A DNA stretch of 64,000 nt from Candidatus Geothrix skivensis (GCA_016721195.1 JADKIO010000013.1:62001-126000), one strand, 5' to 3'. Counted from the first letter of the stretch, positions 8,620 through 17,658 are shown. Numbers and translations: made by a program. Notes: generated from the letters alone by a model not told the origin.

Positions 8620-9241
8620 ACCCGGACCGGCCCTGGTGCCCAAACCCGAGGCCCACCTCATCCGGGCCGCCACCCAGGGGGATCCGGAGGCCTTCGAGGC
8701 CCTGGTGCGCCCCCACCTCGGCATGCTCTTCCGGGTGATCGACCGGATCCTGGGCAACGAGGCCGAAAGCCAGGACGCCCTCCAGGACGCCCTGTTCACC
8801 CTCCACCGGGAGCTGCCGGGCTTCCAGGGCGCCAGCAAGTTCAGCACCTGGGCCTACCGGATCTGCGTGAACCAGGCCCTCATGGCCCGCCGGAAGCGGG
8901 TCCGGCGGCGGGAGGATGCCATCGAGGATCTGATGCCACGTTTCGGGGACGAGGGGCATCACATGTCGGTAGATACGATTGTCGATTGGAGCGAGGACGC
9001 GGAGGCGCTGATGCTGGTGGAACAGGACGAGCTGAAGGCCAGGGTCCGGGCGGGCCTGGACCGGCTGTCCGACGACCAGCGGGCCGTCTTCGTCCTGCGG
9101 GATCTGGAAGGCTGGAATACCGAGGAAATCGCCCAGCACCTGGGCATCACCCGTGAGCTGGTGCGCCAGCGCGTGCACCGGGCCCGTCTGGCCCTCCGCG
9201 CCCTGCTACCCGAGTTCGCCCCCAGCCCGGAGCGCCGATGA
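8612..9241 (+). CDS. ECF-type RNA polymerase sigma factor
   Basis: A 209-residue protein with region 2 (residues about 25-95, including FSTWAYRICVNQALMARRKR) and region 4 (about 145-200, LSDDQRAVFVLRDLEGWNTEEIA with the helix-turn-helix ITRELVRQRVHRAR). It lacks regions 1 and 3 as expected for group 4 sigma factors. The start overlaps the kinase gene by 8 bases and the end overlaps the anti-sigma gene by 4 (ATGA). The anti-sigma partner's cupin domain suggests an oxidative, metal or singlet-oxygen-type stress regulon, by analogy with RpoE-ChrR. Confidence 0.92.
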   Translation: MSEPGPALVPKPEAHLIRAATQGDPEAFEALVRPHLGMLFRVIDRILGNEAESQDALQDALFTLHRELPGFQGASKFSTWAYRICVNQALMARRKRVRRREDAIEDLMPRFGDEGHHMSVDTIVDWSEDAEALMLVEQDELKARVRAGLDRLSDDQRAVFVLRDLEGWNTEEIAQHLGITRELVRQRVHRARLALRALLPEFAPSPERR

Positions 9242-10032
9242 CCTTCCTGATGCCCACCTGCCAGCAGGCTGTCGCCCTGCTGACGGCCTACGAGGACGGC
9301 GCCCTGGGCCCCTTCGACTGGCTGGGGCTGCGGCTCCACCTGGCCCTCTGCCCCCCCTGCCGGATCTATCTGAGTGCCTTCGAACGCATGCCCGCCCTCC
9401 TCCGCCAGGCATGGGATGCCCAGCCCACCGCCGCGGGACCCACGCCTGCCGAGCAGGCCCTGGCCGGTGCCCTGGCCGCCCTCAGGGAGGGCCGCATGCC
9501 GAAGGGTCCGCAGCACCATCCCGAACCGGAGGCCTGGGCCGCCCTGGAACCCGGCGGTGACCCCCTGCTGGCCCTCCTGCTCAGGGTCCACCTGGGCCAC
9601 TGCGAGTCCTGCCGAAACTCCCGGGGCGGGGAGCAGGCCATTCCCCCCGGCGAGGATCCCCTCCAGGCGCTCCGGCCCCATCTGCCCCCGGAAAGCCAGT
9701 GGCGCTGGCTCCGCCATGGCCTGAACGGCGGGAAGGTGGCAGTCCTCCACCGGGACGCCACCACCGGCGCCAGCTTGAACCTGGCCTGCCTGCCCGGCGG
9801 TCGCCAGACTCCGGTCCACAACCACCAGGGGCAGGAGTGCGCCCTGGTCCTCTGCGGCGCCCTGCAGGATGGCCCCGCCCATCTGCGAGCCGGCGACTGG
9901 ATCACCCATGACCGCGGCACCCTGCACGCCCCCAGCGCCGACCCCGGCGGGGAATGCTGGGCCCTCATCGCCCTGGAGCAGCCCGTGCAGTTCACGGGCT
10001 GGCGCCGGGCCCTGGAACGACTCTCCAGCTGA
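9238..10032 (+). CDS. Zinc-finger anti-sigma factor with ChrR-like cupin domain
   Basis: A 264-residue cytosolic protein. The amino end has the zf-HC2 pattern Cys8-x25-His34-x3-Cys38-x2-Cys41 that binds ECF sigma factors. A second Cys/His motif (HLGHCESC, residues 118-125) follows. The carboxy half is a cupin with likely metal ligands His194, His196, Glu200 and His230 (PVHNHQGQE ... GTLHAP). This is the architecture of ChrR, where the cupin is the signal-receiving part. The second Cys-rich motif looks like a duplicated or extra metal site. The gene overlaps the sigma gene (ATGA). Confidence 0.85.
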   Translation: MTFLMPTCQQAVALLTAYEDGALGPFDWLGLRLHLALCPPCRIYLSAFERMPALLRQAWDAQPTAAGPTPAEQALAGALAALREGRMPKGPQHHPEPEAWAALEPGGDPLLALLLRVHLGHCESCRNSRGGEQAIPPGEDPLQALRPHLPPESQWRWLRHGLNGGKVAVLHRDATTGASLNLACLPGGRQTPVHNHQGQECALVLCGALQDGPAHLRAGDWITHDRGTLHAPSADPGGECWALIALEQPVQFTGWRRALERLSS

Positions 10033-10103
10033 AGCGGGCCCGTCAAGGGCCAGTGGGGCGGCCCAGCGGGGTTCCCGGCACCGGGCCATGCTCCAATGAA
10101 CCG

Positions 10104-10976
10104 ATGACCCGACCCCTCGATACGACCCGGGGAGCCCTGCTGGTGGCCCTGGCCGCTCTGCTCTGGAGTTCCAGCGGCCTCTTCATCAAGGTGCTGCCCC
10201 TGGGCGCCCTGCAGATCGCCTTCGCCCGGAGCCTCGTGGCGGCCGTGGCCATGGCCGCCGTCGTCAGGCTTCGGGGCGGCCGCCCCTTCGCCAGGCCGGA
10301 CGCGCTGGCCCTGGGCTGCGCCATGTCCTACGCCGGGGTGCTGATCCTCTTCGTGGCGGCCACCAAGCTCACCACTGCGGCCAACGCGATTTTTCTTCAA
10401 TTCTCCGCCCCCATTTACCTCGTATTCCTGGAGCCCTGGGTGACCGGGCGGGCCCTGCGCGGACGGGACCTGCTGGCCGTGGGACTGTGTCTGGGGGCCA
10501 TGGGGCTCTTCTTCGTGGGGCGGCTCGGGGCCGGAACCATGGTGGGAAACCTGCTCGGGGTGGTCTCCGGCCTCTGCCTCGCCACCTTCTCGCTGACCCT
10601 CAAGCTGCTGCGGGAGCGCCGGCCCGGCGTCGATCCCATCAGCGCGATCATCCTCGGCAACCTCCTGGTGGCCGCCATCTGTGCACCCGTGGCCCTGCGG
10701 GGCTTCAGCCCCACCCTGCCCCAGGCGGGCATCCTCCTCTACCTGGGCCTGTTCCAGATCGGCCTGGCCTACCTGCTGTTCAACGCGGGCATGCGCCATC
10801 TCTCCGCCACGGCGGCGGTGGTGACGGGCACCCTGGAGGCCGTACTGAACCCCGTCTGGGTGTTCCTTGGCGTCGGGGAGCGCCCCACCCCCTGGGCCCT
10901 CCTCGGGGGACTGCTGATCCTGACCACCATCTGTTGGTACACCTGGACCGGAAGACAGCGGTCTGACCACTTGTGA
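10104..10976 (+). CDS. EamA/DMT-family transporter
   Basis: Start ATG at 10104 (MTRPLDTTRGALLVALAAL); the open frame before it is polar and not membrane-like. The 290-residue product is almost wholly hydrophobic with about ten membrane segments and two EamA halves (first half with LLWSSSGLFIKVLPLGALQ, second with LLYLGLFQIGLAYLLFNAG). DMT-family members export amino acids or other small metabolites, but substrates cannot be read from sequence. It is 71 bases downstream of the anti-sigma gene on the same strand and could belong to the same transcript. Confidence 0.88.
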   Translation: MTRPLDTTRGALLVALAALLWSSSGLFIKVLPLGALQIAFARSLVAAVAMAAVVRLRGGRPFARPDALALGCAMSYAGVLILFVAATKLTTAANAIFLQFSAPIYLVFLEPWVTGRALRGRDLLAVGLCLGAMGLFFVGRLGAGTMVGNLLGVVSGLCLATFSLTLKLLRERRPGVDPISAIILGNLLVAAICAPVALRGFSPTLPQAGILLYLGLFQIGLAYLLFNAGMRHLSATAAVVTGTLEAVLNPVWVFLGVGERPTPWALLGGLLILTTICWYTWTGRQRSDHL

Positions 10977-11056
10977 CGGAGGTCCGAGTGGCAGGGGTGG
11001 CCTAAAGAGGACCTTGGGGTTATGTTTGGCCTGCAGGACTCGCTGGAGTTCCCCCC

Positions 11057-12454
11057 ATGGTCGGTCTGACGGAAGCTTTTCCCCTGAACGAAGCGTCCAT
11101 CCACCAGGTGCTGGAGACCCCGCTGCTAGAGGATCCGGTCCGGGTCCGCGAGCTTCTGGCCAAGGCCCGGGAGATGAACGGCCTGGACGACGGGGACCTG
11201 CCGGCCCTGATGACCCTCCGGGAACCCCAGCTGCTCCAGGAACTCTTCGACACGGCCCGCTGGGTGAAGGACCAGATCTACGGCAACCGCATCGTCCTGT
11301 TCGCCCCCCTCTATGTCTCCAACCAGTGCGGCAACGAATGCCTCTACTGTGCCTTCCGGGCCTCGAACCTCGAACTGCCCCGCCGCACCCTGAACCAGGA
11401 GGAACTCGCCGCGGAGGTGCGCTGCCTGCTGTCCCAGGGGCACAAGCGCCTGGTGCTGGTGGCCGGTGAGGACTATCCCGGCGAGGGCCTCGACTATGTC
11501 ATCGATGCCATTCGAACGGTCTATGACGTGCGCCACGGCAAGGACAACATCCGCCGCGTGAACATCAACATCGCCCCCCTGGACGTGGCCGGGTTCCGAC
11601 GGCTGAAGGAGGCCGAGATCGGCACCTACCAGCTGTTCCAGGAGACCTACCACCGGGAGACCTACGGCCGGATGCACCCCCGGGGCATCAAGGCAGACTA
11701 CGACTGGCGCCTGGGCTGCATGGACCGCGCGATGATGGCGGGCATCGACGACGTGGGCATCGGTCCCCTCTTCGGCCTCTACGACTGGCGCTTCGAGCTG
11801 CTGGCCACCATGCAGCATGCCCGGCACCTGGAGGAACGCTTCGGCTGCGGGCCCCACACCATCAGCATGCCCCGCATCGAACCGGCGGATGGCTCCGCGA
11901 CCAGTGAAGCGCCGCCCTATGCCGTCACGGACGAGGACTTCAGCAAGATCATCGCCATCCTCCGGCTGGCGGTGCCCTATACGGGGCTGATCCTCAGCAC
12001 CCGCGAACGGCCCGAGGTGCGCCGCCAGGTCATGAACCTGGGGATCAGCCAGATCAGCGCCGGCAGCCGCACGAACCCCGGTGGCTACGTGGATGATTCC
12101 GTCAACGGCGGCGCCCAGTTCTCCCTGGGGGACCACCGCAGCCTGGACGAGGTGGTGCGCGATCTCGCGGAGATGGGTTTCATCCCCAGCTTCTGCACCA
12201 GCTGCTACCGCATGGGCCGTACCGGTGTGGATTTCATGGACATCGCCAAGCCCGGCGAGATCAAGGCCCACTGCAACCCCAACGCCCTCTCCACCCTTCA
12301 GGAATACCTGGAGGACCACGCCAGCCCCCTCACCCGCTGCCAGGCGGAACAGATGATGGCCAGGAACTTCAGGGAGCTGGATCCCTCGACCCGGGAGCTG
12401 GCGGAGGGGATGGTGGCCCGCGTAAAGAGAGGAGAGCGCGATGTCTTCTGCTGA
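11057..12454 (+). CDS. hydG: [FeFe]-hydrogenase maturase HydG
   Basis: A 465-residue radical-SAM enzyme that cleaves tyrosine to give the CO and CN ligands of the H-cluster. The SAM cluster motif is Cys91-x3-Cys95-x2-Cys98 (CGNECLYC). The carboxy-terminal auxiliary cluster motif is Cys380-x2-Cys383-x22-Cys406, the HydG hallmark that separates it from ThiH. Length matches the family. It starts a co-directional run of hydrogen genes and overlaps hydE by 14 bases. The 80-base gap before it carries no obvious copy of the element found before the two hydrogenase operons. Confidence 0.97.
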   Translation: MVGLTEAFPLNEASIHQVLETPLLEDPVRVRELLAKAREMNGLDDGDLPALMTLREPQLLQELFDTARWVKDQIYGNRIVLFAPLYVSNQCGNECLYCAFRASNLELPRRTLNQEELAAEVRCLLSQGHKRLVLVAGEDYPGEGLDYVIDAIRTVYDVRHGKDNIRRVNINIAPLDVAGFRRLKEAEIGTYQLFQETYHRETYGRMHPRGIKADYDWRLGCMDRAMMAGIDDVGIGPLFGLYDWRFELLATMQHARHLEERFGCGPHTISMPRIEPADGSATSEAPPYAVTDEDFSKIIAILRLAVPYTGLILSTRERPEVRRQVMNLGISQISAGSRTNPGGYVDDSVNGGAQFSLGDHRSLDEVVRDLAEMGFIPSFCTSCYRMGRTGVDFMDIAKPGEIKAHCNPNALSTLQEYLEDHASPLTRCQAEQMMARNFRELDPSTRELAEGMVARVKRGERDVFC

Positions 12455-13547
12455 GTGGGCCGACGGGGCCTCCAGGGCCCCAGGCCCGCCCGGGTTCGAC
12501 CTGGATCATGCCGGTCTGAAGGCTTGGCTGCAGGAGGACGATCCCGCCAGGCTTGAGCTCCTGTGGATGGAGGCGGATCGGGTCCGGAAGGCCCGGGTCG
12601 GGGATGCGGTGCACCTCCGCGGCCTTATCGAAGTCTCCAGCCACTGCGTGCGCCACTGCCTCTACTGTGGGCTGCGAGCCCCGACCGTGGAGCTCGAACG
12701 TTTCCGCATGGAGGCCGATGAGATCCTCGCCTGCGCTCAGGAGGCCCACCGGCTCGGCTACGGCAGCGTCGTGCTGCAAGCGGGCGAGGATCCCGGCCTG
12801 ACGAAGGCGTTCATCACCGAGGTCGTCCGCGCCATCAAGGGCGATACGCCACTGGCCGTCACCCTCTCCCTGGGCGAACGCGACGACGAGGAGCTGCGGG
12901 AGTGGAAGGCGGCCGGTGCGGATCGCTACCTGCTCCGCTTCGAGACCACCGACCCGGTTCTGTACAGGCGCATCCATCCCAACCTGCCGGGAGTTCCCAG
13001 CGACCGCTTCGCGCAGCTCCAGCGCATGCGCACCATGGGCTACGAGATCGGCACCGGCGTCATGGTGGGCATCCCGGGACAGACCTGGGATACGCTGGCA
13101 TCCGATATCCTCCGCTTCCGCGAGTTCGATATGGACATGATCGGCGTGGGGCCCTTTCTGCCAAGCCCGCGGACGCCCCTTGGTGGGCAAGGTGTCGCGG
13201 CCTTCCTGGCCGCGCCCTCGGATCAGGTGCCCAACGACGAGCTCACCACCCTCAAGGCCGTTGCGCTCACACGACTCGTGTGCCCCGACTCGAACATCCC
13301 CAGCACCACCGCCCTGGCGACCCTCGACCAGGCGCGGGGTCGCGAACTGGGCCTCCTGCGTGGCGCGAACGTGGTGATGCCCAACGTGACGCCCGTTCAC
13401 TACCGTATCCGCTACGAGATCTATCCAGGAAAGGCCTGTGTGAACGAGACCGCAGAGGCCTGTCAGGACTGCCTGGACGGTCGCATCCGTTCGTTGGGAA
13501 GAAGTCTTGGCAAGGGACCCGGCGGGCGATCTTCACGCGCCATGTAA
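12441..13547 (+). CDS. hydE: [FeFe]-hydrogenase maturase HydE
   Basis: A 368-residue radical-SAM protein. The cluster motif is Cys69-x3-Cys73-x2-Cys76 (CVRHCLYC). The carboxy end keeps a second motif Cys333-x7-Cys341-x2-Cys344, the optional extra-cluster site known from HydE of some thermophiles. HydE helps build the diiron precursor from HydG products. It overlaps hydG by 14 bases, so the two are coupled. The third maturase, the GTPase HydF, is not in this window. Confidence 0.96.
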   Translation: MSSAEWADGASRAPGPPGFDLDHAGLKAWLQEDDPARLELLWMEADRVRKARVGDAVHLRGLIEVSSHCVRHCLYCGLRAPTVELERFRMEADEILACAQEAHRLGYGSVVLQAGEDPGLTKAFITEVVRAIKGDTPLAVTLSLGERDDEELREWKAAGADRYLLRFETTDPVLYRRIHPNLPGVPSDRFAQLQRMRTMGYEIGTGVMVGIPGQTWDTLASDILRFREFDMDMIGVGPFLPSPRTPLGGQGVAAFLAAPSDQVPNDELTTLKAVALTRLVCPDSNIPSTTALATLDQARGRELGLLRGANVVMPNVTPVHYRIRYEIYPGKACVNETAEACQDCLDGRIRSLGRSLGKGPGGRSSRAM

Positions 13548-13561
13548 AGATTTAACCTTAC

Positions 13562-13597
13562 TGTGACTTCCATCACTGACCATCTGGTAATCAATGA
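13562..13597 (+). promoter_or_regulatory. Shared upstream element of hydrogenase operon 1
   Basis: A 36-base segment, 106 bases before hydB, matches 18389-18424 at 31 of 36 positions without gaps. It contains TGTGA-N6-TCACT (like CRP/FNR sites, and also like the Rex core) followed at once by TGACC-N4-GGTAA. Since the rest of the two upstream regions is much less alike, this is probably a protein-binding site. The regulator is not known. Confidence 0.6.
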
Positions 13598-13625
13598 AGA
13601 AAATCAGTGAGAAGTCGCTGCTTGA

Positions 13626-13646
13626 TCTGGGGGTCCGACCTCCAGA
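13626..13646. promoter_or_regulatory. Near-perfect 21-bp palindrome before hydB
   Basis: TCTGG-G-GGTC-C-GACC-T-CCAGA reads almost the same on both strands (18 of 21 positions). It lies between the shared element and the hydB ribosome site. It may be a second operator, or a stem in the leader RNA; no T-run follows, so it is not a terminator. Confidence 0.3.
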
Positions 13647-13703
13647 CCCATTCCCTTCATTCCGTGGGTCCGAAACGAATCCAATTCAGTGGCAGGAGAT
13701 TCT

Positions 13704-15884
13704 ATGTCTCGTCCAGTGCCTGACTTCTACCAGTCCTTGACGGACCTGGCGGGCAAGGCCATCAAGGACCGTGATCTGGGGAACAAGATCACGATCCAAG
13801 TCGGCTCGGCCACCTGTGAACATGCCGCCGGGTCCCAGGTGATTGCCGAGGAGTTCCTCCGCCAGATCCGGGCCTCGGGACGCAAGGACATCGTCATCCA
13901 CCGGACCGGCTGCACCGGCCGGTGTTCGCGGGAGCCCATCGTCAGCGTCCAGGTTCCGGGCCGTCTCCCGGTCAAGTACGAGCGCGTCAACCGCGACCTG
14001 GTGTTCCGAATCTTCTCCGAGCACATCCAGGGCGATGCCCCGGTGACGAAGCACATCCTCGACCGTACCAGCGACGTGATCTCGGAACGGGAGCTCATGT
14101 TCTGCGAGGGCTCGCGCTGCCGCCGCCCCGGTCCCGACTTCCGGGCCCGGTTCATCGCCATGCTAAAGGAGCGGGCCGTCGGGCCGGAAAAGGTCCGCGT
14201 GGTCGCGTCCAGCTGCTTCGGTTCCTGCGGCGTCTCCGGCGGCAAGGCCAGCACCTTCATTCTCGCGCGGCCCGAGAAGATCCTGTACCAGATCTCCAGC
14301 GAGGAGGACCTGACCGAGCTCCTCGAAAGCCATGTCCTTCTGGGCCTGCCGGTGGAGCGGCTGAAGGCCAAGGAGGAGCCCATCGCCCTCGAGTTCCTCG
14401 AGCGCTACGGGGACGTGGCCTTCTTCAACCACCAGAGCCGCATCGCCCTGAGGAATGCCGGCGTGGTGGATCCCGAAAGCCTGGAGGAGTACGTCGCCCT
14501 GGATGGCTTCAAGGCCCTGTCCGAAGCCCTTGACCGCAGGGATCCTGACTGGATCATCTCCGAACTCACCAAGGCGAGGCTCCGGGGCCGTGGCGGCGGA
14601 GGGTTCAGCACCGGCACCAAGTGGGGGCTGGCCCGCAAGCAGGCCGACACCACCCGCTTCATCATCTGCAACGGTGACGAAGGGGATCCGGGCGCCTTCA
14701 TGGACCGCTCCATGCTCGAGAGCGATCCCTTCAACATCGTCGAAGGCATGATCATCGGCGGCTACGCGATCGGCGCCCAGCGAGGCTTCTTCTACATCCG
14801 CGCCGAGTACCCGCTGGCCATCAAGCGCATCCAACTCGCCATCGACCACTGCCGGGCCCATGGCCTGCTCGGCAAGGACATCATGGGCTCCGGCTTCGAC
14901 TTCGACCTGGAGATCCGCCTGGGCGCCGGGGCCTTCGTGTGCGGCGAGGAGACGGCCCTCATCCGCTCCATCGAAGGCGAGCGCGGCCAGCCGAAGGTGC
15001 GCCCCCCCTACCCCACGGACCGGGGGCTCTGGGGCCATCCCACCTGCATCAACAACGTGGAGACCTTCGCCAATGTCTCCGCCATCCTGCGCTACAGCGG
15101 CGACTGGTACGCCCGCATCGGCACCGAGAGGAGCGGCGGCACCAAGGTCTTCGCCCTGGCCGGCAAGGTGGTCCACACCGGACTGGTGGAAGTGCCCCTG
15201 GGCACCACCCTCTCCAAGGTGGTCAACGACATCGGCGGCGGCGTCTCGGGGGGCAAACAGCTGAAGGCCATCCAGACCGGCGGACCCGCGGGGGGCTTCA
15301 TCCCGGCCTCCATGCAGGACATGGAAGTGGACTTCGAACCTCTCCAGAAGGCCGGCTCCATCATGGGCTCCGGCGGCATGATCGTCCTCAGCGAGGATGA
15401 CTGCATGGTGGACATCGCCAAGTTCTACATGGCGTTCAGCCAGGAAGAAAGCTGCGGCAAGTGCACGCCCTGCCGCGAGGGCACCACTCGCATCCTCGAG
15501 ATCCTCGAGCGCATCACCCTGGGCAAGGGTCAGCCCGAGGACCTCGACAAGCTCCACCGGCTTTCCCGCCTGTGCCAGCGCACCAGCCTATGCGGACTGG
15601 GCCGCGCGGCACCGAACCCGGTGCTCTCCAGCATCAAGCACTTCCGCGACGAGTACTTGGCCCACATCCACGACAAGCACTGCCCCGCCAAGAAGTGCGT
15701 GGCCCTGATCCACTACGAGATCATCGCCGAGAAGTGCATCGGCTGCACCGTCTGCGCGCGCAACTGCCCGGTCGAATGCATCAGCGGCGCCCGCAAGGAG
15801 GCCCACGTGATCGATCAGCAGGCCTGCATCAAGTGCGGCAACTGTTTCGATGTCTGCAAGTTCGCCGCCATCGATCGCGTCTAG
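13704..15884 (+). CDS. hydB: Bifurcating [FeFe]-hydrogenase flavin subunit HydB (NuoF-like)
   Basis: The ATG at 13704 follows AGGAG at 13694-13698; an upstream in-frame GTG has no such site. The 726-residue protein has two thioredoxin-like ferredoxin domains in tandem: domain 1 with Cys38, Cys70, Cys74, and domain 2 with a full set Cys134, Cys139, Cys171, Cys175. The NuoF core follows (GRGGGGF near 295-301 for FMN/NADH, SCGKCTPC plus a later Cys for a 4Fe-4S cluster), and the end holds two 4Fe-4S motifs (CIGCTVCARNC, CIKCGNCFDVC). The flavin is the presumed bifurcation and NAD(P)H site. It forms an operon with hydA and hydC. Confidence 0.95.
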   Translation: MSRPVPDFYQSLTDLAGKAIKDRDLGNKITIQVGSATCEHAAGSQVIAEEFLRQIRASGRKDIVIHRTGCTGRCSREPIVSVQVPGRLPVKYERVNRDLVFRIFSEHIQGDAPVTKHILDRTSDVISERELMFCEGSRCRRPGPDFRARFIAMLKERAVGPEKVRVVASSCFGSCGVSGGKASTFILARPEKILYQISSEEDLTELLESHVLLGLPVERLKAKEEPIALEFLERYGDVAFFNHQSRIALRNAGVVDPESLEEYVALDGFKALSEALDRRDPDWIISELTKARLRGRGGGGFSTGTKWGLARKQADTTRFIICNGDEGDPGAFMDRSMLESDPFNIVEGMIIGGYAIGAQRGFFYIRAEYPLAIKRIQLAIDHCRAHGLLGKDIMGSGFDFDLEIRLGAGAFVCGEETALIRSIEGERGQPKVRPPYPTDRGLWGHPTCINNVETFANVSAILRYSGDWYARIGTERSGGTKVFALAGKVVHTGLVEVPLGTTLSKVVNDIGGGVSGGKQLKAIQTGGPAGGFIPASMQDMEVDFEPLQKAGSIMGSGGMIVLSEDDCMVDIAKFYMAFSQEESCGKCTPCREGTTRILEILERITLGKGQPEDLDKLHRLSRLCQRTSLCGLGRAAPNPVLSSIKHFRDEYLAHIHDKHCPAKKCVALIHYEIIAEKCIGCTVCARNCPVECISGARKEAHVIDQQACIKCGNCFDVCKFAAIDRV

Positions 15885-15894
15885 GAGCGGAACC

Positions 15895-17658
15895 ATGTCC
15901 CAGATGATCAACCTCAAGATCGACGGCGAATCCATCCTCGTACCCGAGGGCACCACGGTCATGGACGCCGCCGAGCAGATCGGCATCCACATCCCCCGAC
16001 TCTGCTACCACCCCGACCTCAGCCTGGAAGGCAACTGCCGCGTCTGCGTGGTGGCCGTGGAAGGCTTCGACCATGGTCTCGCCTCCTGCGCCACCAAGGC
16101 CTGGGAAGGCATGGAAGTCCAGACCAACAGCCCCATGATCCGCCAGGCCCGTCGCGACATTGTCGAGCTGCTGCTGGACAACCACCCCAAGGATTGCCAG
16201 ACCTGCGACCGCGATGGCCACTGCGAGCTGCAGAACCTCTCCTACCGCATGGGCGTCCGCGAGCGGCTCTTCGAGGGGAAGCGCAAGCAGTTCCCCATCG
16301 ATGACGCCGGGGCCTCGGTGGTGCGCAACGCCGAGAAGTGCATCCTCTGCGGCCGCTGCATCCGCGTCTGCGGCGAAGTCCAGGGCGTGTTCAACCTCAG
16401 CCAGCACGGCCGCGGCTTCCACACCGTGGTGGGCCCGGCCAACCTGGCCCCCATGGACGAAAGCGCCTGCATCCAGTGCGGCCAGTGCGTGAGCGTCTGC
16501 CCCACGGCCGCCTTCATCGAGAAGGATCACACCGAGCGGGTCTGGGAGGCCCTCAGCCAGCGCCGGAATGGCAAGCACGTGGTCGTCACCACCGCCCCCG
16601 CCATCCGGGCCGCCCTCGGCGAAGCCTTTGGCCTGCCCATCGGCACGCCGGTCACCGGGAAGATGGTCACGGCGTTGCACCGCATGGGTTTCGACAGCGT
16701 CCTGGATGTGAACTTCGCTGCCGACCTTACCATCATGGAAGAGGCCCACGAGCTGCTGCATCGGATCGAGACCGGTGGGCCGCTGCCCATGATCACCTCC
16801 TGCAGCCCAGGCTGGATCAGCTTCCTGGAGAAGTTCTACCCGGAGCTCATTCCCCACACGTCCAGCTGCAAGAGCCCGATGCAGATGCAATCGACGCTCG
16901 TGAAGTCCTACTACGCCCAGCAGAAGGGGATCGATCCCAAGGACATCTACGTCGTGTCCGTCATGCCCTGTGTGGCCAAGAAGTTCGAGGCCGGGCGGCC
17001 GGAGCATGTCATCGACGGCATGCCCACCACGGACGCTGTCATCACCACCCGCGAACTGGCGGTGATGATCAAGTCCTACGGCATCGACTTCCATCGCCTG
17101 CCGGATAGCGTGTTCGACCATCCCCTGGGCTCATCTTCGGGCGCAGGCGACATCTTCGGCGCCACCGGCGGCGTGATGGAAGCGGCCCTCCGCACGGCCG
17201 CCTTCAAGCTCACGGGGCAGAACCTCGGGAACGTCGATCTCACCATGGTCCGCAGTGCCGACGGTTCGATCCGGGAGGCGTCCATCAGCTTGGCGGGGAA
17301 GACCATCAACGTGGCCGTGTCCGATGGCCTCCAGAACGCCAAGATCCTCCTGGACGCGGTCAAGCGCGGCGAAAAGGCCTACCACCTCATCGAGATCATG
17401 GCCTGCCCTGGTGGCTGCATCGCCGGTGGCGGCCAGCCCTACCCGCCCATGGGGACCTACACCCTGAACCGCGACCTGACGAAGGCCCGTTCAAAGGCCC
17501 TCTACAAGATCGATGCAGCCAAGACCATCCGCTGCAGCCATGACAACCCCGACATCCAGAAGCTCTATGCCGACTTCCTCGGCGAGCCCCTCGGCCCCAA
17601 GGCCCACGAACTCCTGCACACGCACTACACCGCCCGCACGCCTAGGGGGATCCGATGA
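15895..17658 (+). CDS. hydA: [FeFe]-hydrogenase catalytic subunit HydA (bifurcating type)
   Basis: The ATG at 15895 follows AGGAGCGG. The 587-residue subunit has, in order: a 2Fe-2S domain (Cys37, 48, 51, 65), a His-ligated 4Fe-4S site (His97, Cys101, 104, 110), two 4Fe-4S motifs (Cys149/152/155/159 and 192/195/198/202), the H-cluster domain and a small-subunit-like tail (HELLHTHY). The H-cluster loops are TSCSPGW (303-), MPCVAKKFE (Cys359) and MACPGGCIAGGGQP (Cys504, Cys508). The position of the usual cubane-ligand Cys in loop 1 is Ser304, and an extra Cys325 follows in SSCKSP. The proton-relay Cys303 is kept. Confidence 0.97.
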   Translation: MSQMINLKIDGESILVPEGTTVMDAAEQIGIHIPRLCYHPDLSLEGNCRVCVVAVEGFDHGLASCATKAWEGMEVQTNSPMIRQARRDIVELLLDNHPKDCQTCDRDGHCELQNLSYRMGVRERLFEGKRKQFPIDDAGASVVRNAEKCILCGRCIRVCGEVQGVFNLSQHGRGFHTVVGPANLAPMDESACIQCGQCVSVCPTAAFIEKDHTERVWEALSQRRNGKHVVVTTAPAIRAALGEAFGLPIGTPVTGKMVTALHRMGFDSVLDVNFAADLTIMEEAHELLHRIETGGPLPMITSCSPGWISFLEKFYPELIPHTSSCKSPMQMQSTLVKSYYAQQKGIDPKDIYVVSVMPCVAKKFEAGRPEHVIDGMPTTDAVITTRELAVMIKSYGIDFHRLPDSVFDHPLGSSSGAGDIFGATGGVMEAALRTAAFKLTGQNLGNVDLTMVRSADGSIREASISLAGKTINVAVSDGLQNAKILLDAVKRGEKAYHLIEIMACPGGCIAGGGQPYPPMGTYTLNRDLTKARSKALYKIDAAKTIRCSHDNPDIQKLYADFLGEPLGPKAHELLHTHYTARTPRGIR

